The notes below the pieces were generated by a model. It saw only the letters and a list, made by a program, of their open reading frames with translations. It was not told the DNA's origin and did no database searches. The position numbers were made by a program, and so were the translations under genes. Positions 54,396-64,000 of a stretch of 64,000 nt of DNA are shown here, one piece after another (position 1 is the stretch's first letter; each line of letters starts with the position of its first letter). Source of the DNA: Lucinisca nassula (lineage: Eukaryota > Mollusca > Bivalvia > Lucinida > Lucinidae); the NCBI GenBank assembly GCA_963580285.1, contig OY757017.1:116027527-116091526 (forward strand). The letters are read 5' to 3'.

Positions 54396-55186
54396 TGTGG
54401 AACCAGCAAGGAGCAATGAAAATATAGACTGCACTATGACGGAGTGCGGGGAGACAACCTTCTGCATGCAAACGGCAGTAAACACTAGGATCCAGTTGTT
54501 TAAAACTAACGATGTCGTTAGTTAACATATCGTTAAATATTCGAATGTACCCTGTATTCTGTTGTGGCACATATATTCATATTTTGCTGAAAAAAATGTG
54601 TGGCGCTTTTGCAACTACAAAAGCTGCACACATTCTTCCCAGCAAAAGTAGCAAAGTACTTGATATGGTACTTACTAGAACAGTTACAAATTTCACCACT
54701 AACCAGCTCGATAAGGTAACGGTGCTTTGAAAACTTGGTCCAGTTGTTTCGGTGTGAAATACGTAAAACTATAAATAAGTTCTGAATAGTTAGATCCCAT
54801 GGAAGCAAAGAATACACCAAATAAACGAAAACAGCAGACCCGGTTTAATTGAGTCTGTTCTAAACCGGTACTGAAATGTGCAGCACCGGCCACGCCCTCT
54901 AGCACAGGCTAAAGGCTGCTTTTTGTACACGCCCTTCCCCCCGAACAAAACATAAAACAAGGATGAAATTTTAGAATCAAGCATTCAGGGCCAGACGAGC
55001 TAGGTGTAGGCAATCGGTGACCTTCGTATTAATTGTCAGAAGTGTGCAATTACAGATAAATTCTGTCCATGTACACATGTTCACATGATGTTGTGGAGCC
55101 AGCATACAGTAACGGTCACATGGGTTCTCAATAGGAATATTGCATTTCGATTAGTAAAGTGTTTGTTAGTAAATAAAGGCTCAAAT
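54396..55186. other. Intergenic, nothing recognised
   Basis: Several overlapping short frames on both strands with no domain, repeat or splice support. Confidence 0.4.
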
Positions 55187-55189
55187 ACT

Positions 55190-55597
55190 GCTGTCCGAAG
55201 ATAAGTTGAAAGTGACGTCAGTGAATGTTTTGTTATTAAGCATTGTCCACTGTTGTCAAAAGGTAACGACGCTTCGGTAATGATAATTATAACGCTACAG
55301 TCTGTCTTGCCAGCCAATGATGGGTATGTGCAAACTGTCAAACCTACCTGAGGAGGTGCACCCTTTTACGTCATTGTCTACTTATCCGCCGACAACAGTA
55401 CAAAGAGTACACCACATGTGGGTTTGACAGGTTAGCACCGTAATCATTATCATACCCATTAATGATTGGCAAGACAGACTATAACGTCATAATTATAATT
55501 ACCGAAGCGTCGTTACCTTTTGACAACAGTGGGCAATGCTTAATAACAAAAACATTCGCTGACGTTACTTTCAACTTACCTTCGGACAACAGTATAA
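55190..55597. mobile_element. MITE family J, long palindrome
   Basis: Arms of about 180 bp: 55190-55370 pairs with 55415-55597 (ends CTGCTGTCCGAAGATAAG / TTACCTTCGGACAACAG). The centre contains CACCACATGTGGG. Copy 2 of the family is at 36917-37357. Confidence 0.85.
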
Positions 55598-55994
55598 GAA
55601 TTCAAAAGCCGCGTGTTTTGCATCATCGTATCTTTTAAGCTGAAAATAGTAATAAAGATTTAAAAGTAACCAATACAATCCGCGTGCATAAAATGCACAA
55701 AGTGAAGACTCTGATCAGCATATTCTGCTGCAAAGCAGTTGTTCTCTTGGCGCTCTATGTGCAACAATGAAGGTAGATAGGAAAGGTCTAAATGGATGTG
55801 CTGAATGGTTTGGTCATCTCACTGCGCCTCTGTTCGCACCAGTTCCAACTGTCACCACTCAAATGCTCACAGTTATCAGAAGACTATATTCGTCTGGAAT
55901 TCGAAAGTACTCTGTTGTATTCTTTTGTCAGTTTCATAACCCATTTTAATTTTCTTTTTGTAACTTGATTTTGATTGCAAATTCTCCTACTAAC

Positions 55995-56161
55995 CTGATA
56001 ATCTGGTCTACCGGTCAGTGAACTTGTCATTTTGTTATAGGCCACACATGTTCCAAGTAAGGCAAAAAGTGATATTAAAACGGCAGTTCCAGATAGTGCA
56101 ATGCTGACTGTATCCCACAGTGTGAGCGTGTTGTCGGTTGAAGTTGAGGCTGTGGTTGACT
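55995..56161 (-). CDS. Exon with a transmembrane segment
   Basis: On the minus strand an acceptor (TTACCTTTTTCAG) and a donor (CAG/GTTAGTA) bound an open 167-base exon. It encodes a Ser/Thr-rich stretch (STTASTSTDN), one hydrophobic span (TVSIALSGTAVLISLFALLG) followed by CVAYNK, and a polar start of a cytoplasmic side. This fits the juxtamembrane exon of a single-pass receptor or adhesion protein. Neighbouring exons were not found and no family is recognised. Confidence 0.45.
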
Positions 56162-56640
56162 CTGAAAAAGGTAATGAATTCGTGAGTCCATTCACTGAAA
56201 TCATACACTGCCGCGCTATCATTTAATATTTAAAAGTCACTGTACATTACAACTGTGACGCGTGTATTTAATTACGTAGAGGTTTGGCATATCAAGCGTG
56301 AATGCACGTATTATAATCACACTGAAATTGGAGATTTAGTGCCAATCTATAAATTGAGATACTGGATAAAACGCTATTTTCTCAAGCACTACACAGACCA
56401 TGCAGCGTTCAGCGTGCGAGCGAAAACTTTCAGTCGTTGTGTAGAAAATGTTAGGGACAGTCTTTGAGAAGGTGCTTTTGATGAAATAACTAGCCCTAAT
56501 GAAAACATCAACGGCGGAAAGCCTAAAGAACAGTTAATTTATCACAAAATGGCCAACTGGCTATCCAAAACGAAATAATATAAGCGACACACACACACAC
56601 ACAGACACACAGACTCAAAAGACAATCCATAACTTAATTA
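56162..56640. other. Intergenic or intronic, CA microsatellite
   Basis: A (CA)n tract at about 56588-56605. A 70-codon plus-strand frame at 56255-56467 has no supporting feature. Confidence 0.4.
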
Positions 56641-56830
56641 AACCGCGACAGAAGAACCGCATTGGAACGGCCAGTGAAACGAATTCCACTGGGAGAGGTG
56701 GTGTGGGGGGATGGGGGCGCTTAAAGGCATTTATTCTTAGACAGAAGGACACACCGTGTGTTCATAATTGTTTTATCGCCCCCTGTGATATACTGTCTCT
56801 AGCAGATCGAAGGTGGCCTTTAATAAGGTG
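56641..56830. repeat. Dispersed repeat with AGAAGAACCG word
   Basis: Shares CGACAGAAGAACCGCATTGG-type sequence with the minus strand of 40140-40500. It includes a G-rich stretch, GTGGGGGGATGGGGGCGC. Confidence 0.4.
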
Positions 56831-57555
56831 ATTAGTAGCTCCTGTTGAATCCCTTACTGAGGCACTTAAGAGGAAAATCAATATGGTACACTGCAGTTAA
56901 CAGTTAGTCAATTATTGATTTTCCCCAAGAAGGCCCCTTGCCTGTTGCAGACAGAGGACTTCTCTTTAGTCAGCACTGTGGGCTACATAATATTATGTAA
57001 TGAAATGATAGTCCTCAATAACCAAGAATAAATGCCTTAAAATCTCATTTGAATACGAATACAGCGCATCTGTATGTTTTTGGTTATGTTATTGCAGCAA
57101 CGACAATACTGCCTTGCAAGGGTGTTATCTTCTTCAAATTTACGCATCCATAACATTTGTATCTAAAATTTTAAAGCGCTGCTTAATATTCTGAGGAAGA
57201 TGACAGAAACGATGGAATCGGAAAAATATATAATTCAGATACGAACGAAACAAAACAGACATGATGAAGACTTGAATGATTGTGCATGTCAACCCTTTTG
57301 GGTCATTTTGTCTCAGGTCATAGTAAAAGATAGAGAAAAGTTAGAAAAGATATTCTTGCACACCAGACAAGGAAATCCGTGATTTTACCCTGGGATAGAA
57401 ATTTATGTTCTGACCCTGGTGTTCCGACCCAGGCAACTAACATAAATGCGCTTCAATTCTATTCAACTGCCGGAACTACTTCCGCACTACTTTTATTTTG
57501 TAAACACTATACATGTGCGAGCTGTCAAAACTAACCGGAGGTGTTGTGCAAGAAA
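56831..57555. other. Intergenic, nothing recognised
   Basis: No gene or repeat recognised beyond short frames. Confidence 0.4.
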
Positions 57556-57705
57556 AAGAATCCAATATGGGGTTCTGTTGCAGATGGGCGTTTCCAACCC
57601 TCGGGATGTCCGTGTTGAGCGGAACCTCGGCGTAGCCTCGGTTCCGCTCAGCACAGTCATCCCTCGGGTTGGAAACGCTCATCTACAACAGAACCCCATA
57701 TCAGA
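57556..57705. repeat. Long hairpin repeat
   Basis: About 65-bp arms: GGGGTTCTGTTGCAGATGGG faces CATCTACAACAGAACCCC, with inner words TTGAGCGGAACC / GGTTCCGCTCAG. Only a few mismatches. Confidence 0.75.
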
Positions 57706-57884
57706 TTCTTATAGTACAGGAGATAAAAGGGGAAGACAGGGGAGAAATAAGAAAGTGAATGAAAGTGCGGAAACATACAAAATGACATATGAGCCCCGCC
57801 AAGCCAATTTGTGTCTTCGAGCATTCCATCATGACAAATTTTAACTGCGCATGCCCAGCCATTCAGAGGGGCCAGGGATATGGC

Positions 57885-58290
57885 TTTCTGTCTGAAGGTT
57901 CCTCTTGATTCACTGCTTGTATGAGCGAGCAGCGAAGGTTCTGGCGAGACTGCGCGGATGCGCAGGCTCGCCTGAACCTTCACTGCTCGCATAGGCGATA
58001 AGTACCAAAATCGCTTGACGGGGCCCATATTGTGTCATCTCCCAGAGAAAGGGAGAAAAGAGGCAGGAGAGGAGATTAAAGTGAGGGACAGGGGAGAAAG
58101 TGGAAAATGACTGAAAGTGTAGAACTTGAATCAAAACCACATCCCCCTCTACCCTTACGGCCTTGCCCAGCTATAAGCCAATATCAGTAAGAAGCCCTAG
58201 TGATGCAAGGTACATGACACTTTTGCCTCACCCACCTCTGCCCTACTTCCCATTATCTGGAGCTATGCAGGGAGAAATAAACTTGACCAT
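57885..58290. repeat. Hairpin repeat family K
   Basis: An inner hairpin (GAGCAGCGAAGGTTC / GAACCTTCACTGCTC, about 57927-57992) is followed by AAATCGCTTGACGGGGCCCA and a conserved tail to about 58290. A second K copy starts at 59935 and is interrupted by the family H element. Confidence 0.65.
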
Positions 58291-58433
58291 TAGGGTGAAC
58301 GCTAGGGTGGTCGCAAATGTTGATGCCTTAATAAACTGATGGAAACCGGGCGCCTATATCGCGCCATACTAATAGCAGGTGCAACAAAAAAGACATCCCT
58401 AACCCACCCCCATTAGGCTTCCAGATCTATCAC

Positions 58434-58606
58434 TATTCACCATATTTGCATTATTTGCTGGCTCCCAGCTTGCACATTGTCAATATTGGAAAAACAGGTA
58501 ACCAGACCCCCTGACCTTTAAAGGTCAGGGGGGTCTGGTTACCTGTTTTTACAACACTGATAACCTTCAGACTAGGAACCAGCAGATAATGCAAATAAGG
58601 TGAATG
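58434..58606. mobile_element. Palindromic MITE family G copy
   Basis: Nearly identical to 11857-12030, with the same CACCATATTTGCATTATT end and AGGTCAGGGGGGTCTGG centre. Confidence 0.85.
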
Positions 58607-58734
58607 ATGTTTGAACTACCACTACCATAAACATTCTACAATTTCGGACACCTTGAGTACTTGCTGTAACTCTCCTAAACTTTCAACAAATTTGTTTCAT
58701 GATCCAGTAAGGTGTCCAAAAGGTGCAGACGGAA

Positions 58735-58810
58735 TGGCAAACAGTGTAGACCCTGATCAGACTGCTCCTTTAGGAGCAGTCTGATCTGGGTCTGCACTGT
58801 TTGCTTAGGC
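58735..58810. repeat. Hairpin family E copy
   Basis: GGCAAACAGTGTAGACCC / GGTCTGCACTGTTTGC with inner stem CAGACTGCTCC / GGAGCAGTCTG, a different loop stem from most copies. Confidence 0.75.
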
Positions 58811-59149
58811 CTGTCTGTCACAATACTTAGGATCATTATGGTATGTAAACCTGACCTTTTTAAAAGTTTTAATCCATCATGTAAGTCAATGTTCAACGTA
58901 AGTATGTAAATGTTAAATATAAAATCACAAATAAAATATATGTACCAAAATTACTATCACTTAAACACTAAAAAGCAGAACAATACACTTCCGAAATAAA
59001 ATTCATTACCCACTCAAATTACAGAGTGACCCATGTACATGTATACTATGCAAACCGTGTAGATCCTAATGAGACAGCTGATTCTGTGAATGGTTTTGAC
59101 TGAATGCAATTTAGCAACAATGAACTTTTGGCAGTTTTTTTTTCCACCA

Positions 59150-59345
59150 TTTTTCAAAGGGACACAACTTTCAGGACTCCCTGTACTCTGTCCTATTGAA
59201 AAATGGGTCTACTCTAAAAGGAAAGAATTTGCTCCTAAGGAGCAAATTCTTTCCTTTAAGAGTTGACCCTATTGACATAGGAAACAAAAATACATTTGCA
59301 GGAGTTGTTTCCCATGAAAGTGTATCCATTCCCCTTGAATACCTT
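59150..59345. repeat. Hairpin repeat family F copy
   Basis: Same layout as 2020-2225, with a perfect AAGGAAAGAATTTGCTCC / GGAGCAAATTCTTTCCTT stem. Confidence 0.75.
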
Positions 59346-59427
59346 AACCAACTATTGTAATTGTTCTAAGGTTTGAAGCTGATGTCTCTGTCTAGCACTG
59401 TAAAAATAGGATTCAATGAAGAATGAC

Positions 59428-59492
59428 AAACAGTATAGACTCAGAGCAGATTGCTTCGTAAGGAGCAATCTGATCTGGGTACACACTAATGC
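59428..59492. repeat. Hairpin family E copy, decayed
   Basis: CAGATTGCTTCGTAAGGAGC / AATCTGATCTGGG core with eroded outer arms. Confidence 0.55.
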
Positions 59493-59607
59493 TTGGACAC
59501 AACTGTTGCAATATCCCTGGTCAGTTTTGAAAACTGCATTGTCATTGTAACTATTATTATAGATACACTGATACAAGACGGGAACACTAAGGTGATGATA
59601 AGTAAGG

Positions 59608-59705
59608 CTGGCACGATTAATCAGATAATCGATTATTCAATCAATAAATTCCACAAAAATGATTATCATTACTGATTTGCTTGCAATCGATTATCTGATA
59701 AGTAC
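59608..59705. repeat. Short inverted-repeat element
   Basis: GATTAATCAGATAATCGATT and the complement of AATCGATTATCTGATAAGTA face each other about 45 bp apart, rich in ATCGAT words. Confidence 0.5.
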
Positions 59706-59751
59706 AATTTCTTACCCAAAGTTGTGCCTAAAATAGCTGTATGAGTGGCAA

Positions 59752-59820
59752 ACAGTGCAGTACCAGATAAGACGCCATGTTCTGTGGCGTTTCATCTGGG
59801 TCTACACTGTTTGCTCAGGC
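59752..59820. repeat. Hairpin family E copy
   Basis: GCAAACAGTGCAGTACCAG and CTACACTGTTTGC around AAGACGCCATGTTCTGTGGC. Confidence 0.65.
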
Positions 59821-59934
59821 TTGTCTGTTCAAATACGTATGGGAAAGTACAGCATATGGTAGGAGTCATGCTCAGACAGAAAGCCACACAGGTAAAATTA
59901 TGACCAAATCTTCAGTGATTACTAATCGATCACC

Positions 59935-60062
59935 TTCGCTGCTCGCATAGGCGATAAGTACAAAAATCGCTTGACGGGGCCCATATATCCCACCCCTCTA
60001 CCCTTACCCACTGCAAGGACAGCAGGTCTTGCCCAACTGAAAGCCAATATTAGCTAAACGCC
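59935..60062. repeat. Left part of a split family K copy
   Basis: Continues as at 57985-58200 (CTGCTCGCATAGGCGATAAG, then AAATCGCTTGACGGGG) up to CGCCCTGG, where the family H element begins. The K sequence resumes at 63146. Confidence 0.7.
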
Positions 60063-60439
60063 CTGGGGCCAGTTTCATCAAAGCATTTGCGACGTATTTT
60101 CGTCTTAAAAAGATCGTACGAAGTTCTTACGACAAAAATCCTGTTTCATCAAATGTTAAAGATCTGCGATGTTCGCACATTTTGTCGTAATTCTGAGATG
60201 AATATTTAGACATCGCACATTGAAATTTTCGTCTTAAACTTTGGACATGTCACGACCATACGGGCAGCATAGGTTAAAGCTCTTGAGTAACATTGTAAAA
60301 AAGGTGGTACGTAATATTCCATTTCGCTTACATTCGCAGATCACGCCCATTAGTTATATAAGCCCATGCAATGAAGACCCTCGAAACTGACCCCTTTGTT
60401 ATAAACTTTAGTTTGGGTTTGGGGTGGGGGTTTTCTTAG

Positions 60440-60860
60440 TTGTTTTTTTAGAGATTGAGGGTACTCGTTAGAAGCGCCTCTTGATAACTGATTAACCGGT
60501 TAGAATATAAAAGCCTGCCTAAGAAAAGTGGTGCGAGTGGGACCGCTCCTTAAACCCTAGCGGTTTCTTTGGTAGGTAGGGTTTATAAAGTCACTCCATC
60601 TCAATGCCGGGTAAAAGCCCCACAAAATCGGGAGCAGCGTCTCCAAAATGGCCTAAAATATACATGCATGTACATTGACGGGGACTTAGGAACCAACGTG
60701 TTCAGGAAGTTTCTAACGATTACCCACAATCTGCGATTAGACTTTTGATTAAAATGAAGACTCGGTGTACCTCAAATTAACACAGCAAACTAGAATTGTC
60801 AATACGACACATATGCCCCCGCCCATGGCCCATCCTCACCAAGACAAAAGCATGTTGCAA
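60440..60860 (+). repeat. MITE stem split by an R1 fragment
   Basis: A stem half GGGTACTCGTTAGAAGCGCC at about 60468 is followed by R1 body sequence (60505-60690) and then AAGTTTCTAACGATTACCCA. A second R1 start, CCCCCGCCCATGG, lies at 60815. An A run of about 25 is at 60859-60883. Confidence 0.55.
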
Positions 60861-60999
60861 AAAAAAAAAAAAAAAAAAAAAAAAGACAGTATTGTTCGGC
60901 TGGAAAACTGTCCTTCAGAACATCGGCGTAGCTGTGGGTAATGGCGTTTAAATATTGGAAATAAGTGTGTATCATCATACCAGATATGAACAAAATCCA

Positions 61000-61560
61000 T
61001 AAAAAATAAAGTACCAAATGTGACATTGACCTTGAGTTTTGGTTTTCCTGCCCTTTCAAGATTATTTCGTTTATTTCGAGCCGATCATTAATCAGATTCA
61101 TGCGATAACTAAACGGAGTAGCCAGAGAAACGACCTGTATCTTTCGTCATATCAAATACGAACTAAATCCATTAAATGGGTTGGGAAGTGTGAGTTCTTA
61201 TTAAAAAACGTTGACACTAAAATTCTTAGTCTGTGACCTTGAGCTTGAGGTCATGGGCATTGGCGCGATTATGCTGAAAATTATGAGTCTGTGACCTTGA
61301 CCTTGAGGCCATGGGCACTGGCGCGGGTATGCTGAATAAAACTTGTATATCTATTATCGTACCAAATATGAACCAAATCCATTATATGATATTAAAAATA
61401 ATTTCAACATTTAAAGTTTTCTAAGTCCATAACTTGACCTAGAGGTCATAGGTAAGGGTAAGTGTATTGCTGAATAAAACTTTTGACCTATACAAACCAT
61501 CACCATTCCATCATATAGTCTGGAAAATATGAGCTCTTAAAATTTTAGGTTCTTCCTGGT
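61000..61560. repeat. Degenerate repeats rich in TGACCTTGA words
   Basis: Imperfect units of about 70-180 bp containing CTGTGACCTTGACCTTGAGG, ATGGGCACTGGCGCG and TATGCTGAATAAAACTT. No gene. Confidence 0.55.
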
Positions 61561-61589
61561 ACAATGCCTTAAGCTGAGGTTACAGGATC

Positions 61590-61660
61590 ACGTACGCACA
61601 CTTCGTGCGGAAGGACGTACGTACATGGGCGTACGTTCGTATGTACGAAAACCATGAATG
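61590..61660. repeat. GTACGT-rich palindrome
   Basis: Nested self-complementary words: CACACTTCGTGCGG, GGACGTACGTACATGG, CGTACGTTCGTATGTACG. Confidence 0.6.
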
Positions 61661-61832
61661 TCGACGATGTGGGGAGGGGATCGTGGTCTTGCCTACTGTC
61701 ATTTCGTCTATGTGCAGGCAATTGTATAATTGTGCATTCATGTAGCTATAGAATCAGTCATGCTGTAGTATCTATGTTGCAAATAAACTGAATTTATTTT
61801 TCATTGAAAGGATGGACGGTTGGTTGGTTGGT

Positions 61833-62362
61833 GGATTTGAGGTTTAACGTCCCCTTCAACACTGTATAGGTCATTTTGGAGACGTTGCTTCCAATTTTGT
61901 GGGACTTTTACCCAACACTGAGATGAAATGACACCTCAAGCCATGTCGCCCAATGAAACCAATAGGGTTTATCAAACGTCACTACAGCTGGTATCTGGGA
62001 ATGCGTAGCGGCCGTAAAAAGTCTCCCTGCCCTACATCATAGTGTAGTTTATATTTTCTTGTCCTTTGGGATCATCGATTCCATTGTGGAATTCTGAAAA
62101 TATTTAAGGGTCACAGATTATTCCTAATTAGCCGAAACGAGCTAGTCTGGCCCAGAAAACATGTACACTTCATATTTTCAAGTTCAGTGGTGTATTCCTT
62201 GCTTCCAAAGGATATCCCTTTTATAGAACATGTTTATAAGCATGGACGGACAGACTCGCACCGCTTTGCCTAGGCAGGCTCGTGTACGGTTGGTTTCAGG
62301 TCTGCGTGGAAGCATCATGCAGCCCATCATTTTCTTCAAGCCCCGATGGGCGGGGGCCGAAA
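61833..62362 (-). mobile_element. SINE-like repeat R1 copy interrupted in the middle
   Basis: The 3' portion (61833-61975, GAGGTTTAACGTCCCCTTC) and the 5' portion (62222-62362, ending GCCCCGATGGGCGGGGGCC) are separated by about 245 bp of unrelated sequence. Confidence 0.65.
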
Positions 62363-62509
62363 GAAAGGCTGGACGGCCTGACAGACGAATAATCAATAAA
62401 ATGATATTTGTTATAGACCTGCCACCATTGCCAACAACAAACCGGAACTGAAAACTGATATACGTAAAATTTCTATTAAAATCATGCATAAACTGTGCTT
62501 TAAGTTCAT

Positions 62510-62620
62510 ACGATAAAATGAATCTTGTATTCATGCTCTTGCATTTCTGAATTTATTAAAGTAATAAAATGCTCTGCGAAGTCTCACATTATCTAATATT
62601 ATAACACGTGCACTCATGCT
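62510..62620. repeat. Degenerate relative of the window-start inverted repeat
   Basis: GAATTTATTAAAG with ATAAAATGCTCTGCGAAG and CACGTGCACTCATGC matches the outer end of the 1-265 / 5110-5390 repeats. Confidence 0.6.
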
Positions 62621-63030
62621 GAAGAACCGCCCATCGCCACCTCCACCCCACCCCGCCGCCCCGCATTTACTGACAAACGCGCTCGTAAAAGGTTCATTAT
62701 GACAACGTTAAATCAACGCTTGTCTGACGTCACGACGACCACAAAGCAGAACAAACAACCAGTGTTACAGTGGGCAATGGGTCCAGATAATTAATATATG
62801 TATCTTACGACAATGAAATGGAAACACAAGTTTAAAACAACGCAGAATCAACGTTGAATCACGTTGACTAAACGTTGCTTGTACTGTAGCTCCACCGGAC
62901 CAATAATCTTAAAACGTGTTATCTACTTTACACGGCTATTTCAAGACGGCACGTGATCACGCATGTGACAATTAGTGGCCCTGTTTAAGCGCATATTAAA
63001 AATTGCGACATATTTTAGTGAAACGCAAAT
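62621..63030. other. Intergenic, nothing recognised
   Basis: Includes a C-rich stretch (CCACCTCCACCCCACCCCGC). No gene. Confidence 0.4.
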
Positions 63031-63216
63031 TTAGCTCGTACGACCACTTTGCGATGTTTTGATGAAACTGACGTACGCAGTTCTTTAAAAAGTGCGTAAG
63101 AACAATTTAAGATTAATCGTACGATGTTTATTGATGAAACTGGCCCCTGGTGATGTAAGATACACGGCACCTTCGCCTCACTAAACACCCCAGATATGAT
63201 GTAGAGGGAAACTTAA

Positions 63217-63636
63217 CCAGGGGCCAGTTTCATCAAAGCATTTGCGACGTATTTTCGTCTTAAAAAGATCGTACGAAGTTCTTACGACAAAAATCCTGTT
63301 TCATCAAATGCTCACAATCTGCGATGTTCGCACATTTTGTCGTATTTCTGAGATGAATATTTAGACGTCGCACATTGAAATTATCGTCTTATCACAGCCA
63401 TAGCAGAAGAAGATGACGCGCGGCATAGGTTAAATTGTTAAAAGGATGGTACGCAACATTTCATTTTGTTTATACCTTCGCAGATAACGCCCATTACTTA
63501 TACAAGCCCACGCAATAAAGATCCCTCGAAACTACCCCACCCCTTGTTATAATCTTTAGGTTTTGGGTGGGGGTTTCTTAGTGTTTTTTTTTCTTTGAAA
63601 GTTTGAGATTGAGGGTACTCGTTAGAAGCGCATCGT
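63217..63636 (+). mobile_element. Second family H left-end copy
   Basis: About 420 bp repeating 60063-60482 in the same orientation, including ATTTTCGTCTTAAAAAGATC and GGTACTCGTTAGAAGCGC. It starts where the K tail ends. Confidence 0.7.
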
Positions 63637-63757
63637 TGTGGTTGTGTTTACGAGTACCCACAATCCATATTTCATGGTATAACCTAGAATTGACGTTCAC
63701 TTTCGCCCATCGGGTTTGGCCTGCATAGTGCTTCCGTGCAGGGCTGAAACTGACCAA

Positions 63758-64000
63758 CATTACGAAAACATGCCTATACAAATACATTGTAACCTCTATC
63801 GCCGAAAAAAGAGAACATTTTCAGATAAAAATTGTGATATTTTTCTTATTTCTGCTCCATCGAGACGTGATAACGAGTACCCACGACCTATACGTTAGAG
63901 CAGAAATAAAGAAAAATAAAGTTTACCCCTGTAAACCAAAGTTTTACTGCATAAAAGTGGGGCTCAAATGGTTTAAAATTATATAGGCGTGATTTCTTGA
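63758..64000. mobile_element. MITE-A copy reaching the window edge
   Basis: ATTACGAAAACATGCC end, TCTATCGCCGAAAAAAG block, half-deleted stem, CCCCTGTAAACC and AAGTGGGGCTCAAATGG blocks, and GGCGTGATTTCTTGA at the end. Confidence 0.75.

Larger units (their letters stand above)
60063..63150. mobile_element. Family H insertion of 3.09 kb with GGGGCCAGTTTCATCAA ends
   Basis: Left end GGGGCCAGTTTCATCAAAGC; right end TTGATGAAACTGGCCCC. CCTGG lies at both junctions. The uninterrupted K copy at 58170-58215 (GAAGCCCTAGTGATG) shows the empty site. The inside holds R1 and MITE fragments and no transposase frame, so it is non-autonomous or gutted. The superfamily is unassigned. Confidence 0.7.

Noticed and set aside
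57446..57844. 132-codon plus-strand frame
   Set aside because: It passes through the long hairpin at 57556-57705, and its antisense has a matching frame for the same reason.

Overview
The window is nuclear DNA of an animal, most likely a marine bivalve mollusc. The support is: AT-rich sequence with almost no long reading frames, exon-like islands with GT/AG borders, tRNA-derived SINEs, pearl-type repeats (a TCTG microsatellite followed by tandem cores), dense hairpin MITEs, and Ty3-like retrotransposons. Nothing prokaryotic was found. The clade is inferred from repeat style; no species-diagnostic gene is present.

Layout. 1-11.1 kb: repeats, namely an inverted pair 5.1 kb apart (1-265 and 5110-5375), a 171-191 bp tandem array (3.7-5.0 kb), hairpin MITEs, SINEs and a 152 bp tandem array (10.4-10.9 kb). 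11.2-11.8 kb: one convincing host exon, for a secreted Gln/Pro-rich protein. 11.9-17.9 kb: a mosaic of two related hairpin MITE families (called A and B here) and SINEs, two of the window's SINEs having clear target-site duplications. 17,958-32,859: a complete 14.9-kb Ty3-like retroelement on the minus strand with 743-bp LTRs (one mismatch), a CTTC target duplication, gag, protease, RT-RNase H-integrase and an intact envelope-like gene. Its pol is broken by a 642-bp MITE, a stop and frameshifts, and 5.4 kb of cargo lies between env and the 3' LTR. 32.9-43.4 kb: a dead mariner, a minisatellite and more MITEs. 43,449-54,118: a second Ty3-like element, with one uninterrupted 1,564-codon gag-pol frame in the Gmr1 order (integrase before reverse transcriptase). 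Its two 2,559-bp LTRs are in inverted instead of direct orientation, and the whole unit is flanked by CTCAT. 54.1-64 kb: MITE families, a probable transmembrane exon near 56.1 kb, and a 3.09-kb insertion whose empty site can be read from a second copy nearby.

How the parts work together. The window is an accumulation of mobile DNA rather than a gene cluster. Each autonomous-type element would supply Gag, protease, reverse transcriptase and integrase to copy its own RNA. SINEs depend on a LINE elsewhere, and MITEs on transposases not encoded here. The two points most worth following are the inverted-LTR Gmr1-type element, with a scrambled inner junction, and the nearly LTR-identical env element, which seems to have moved while already carrying a dead pol and foreign cargo.
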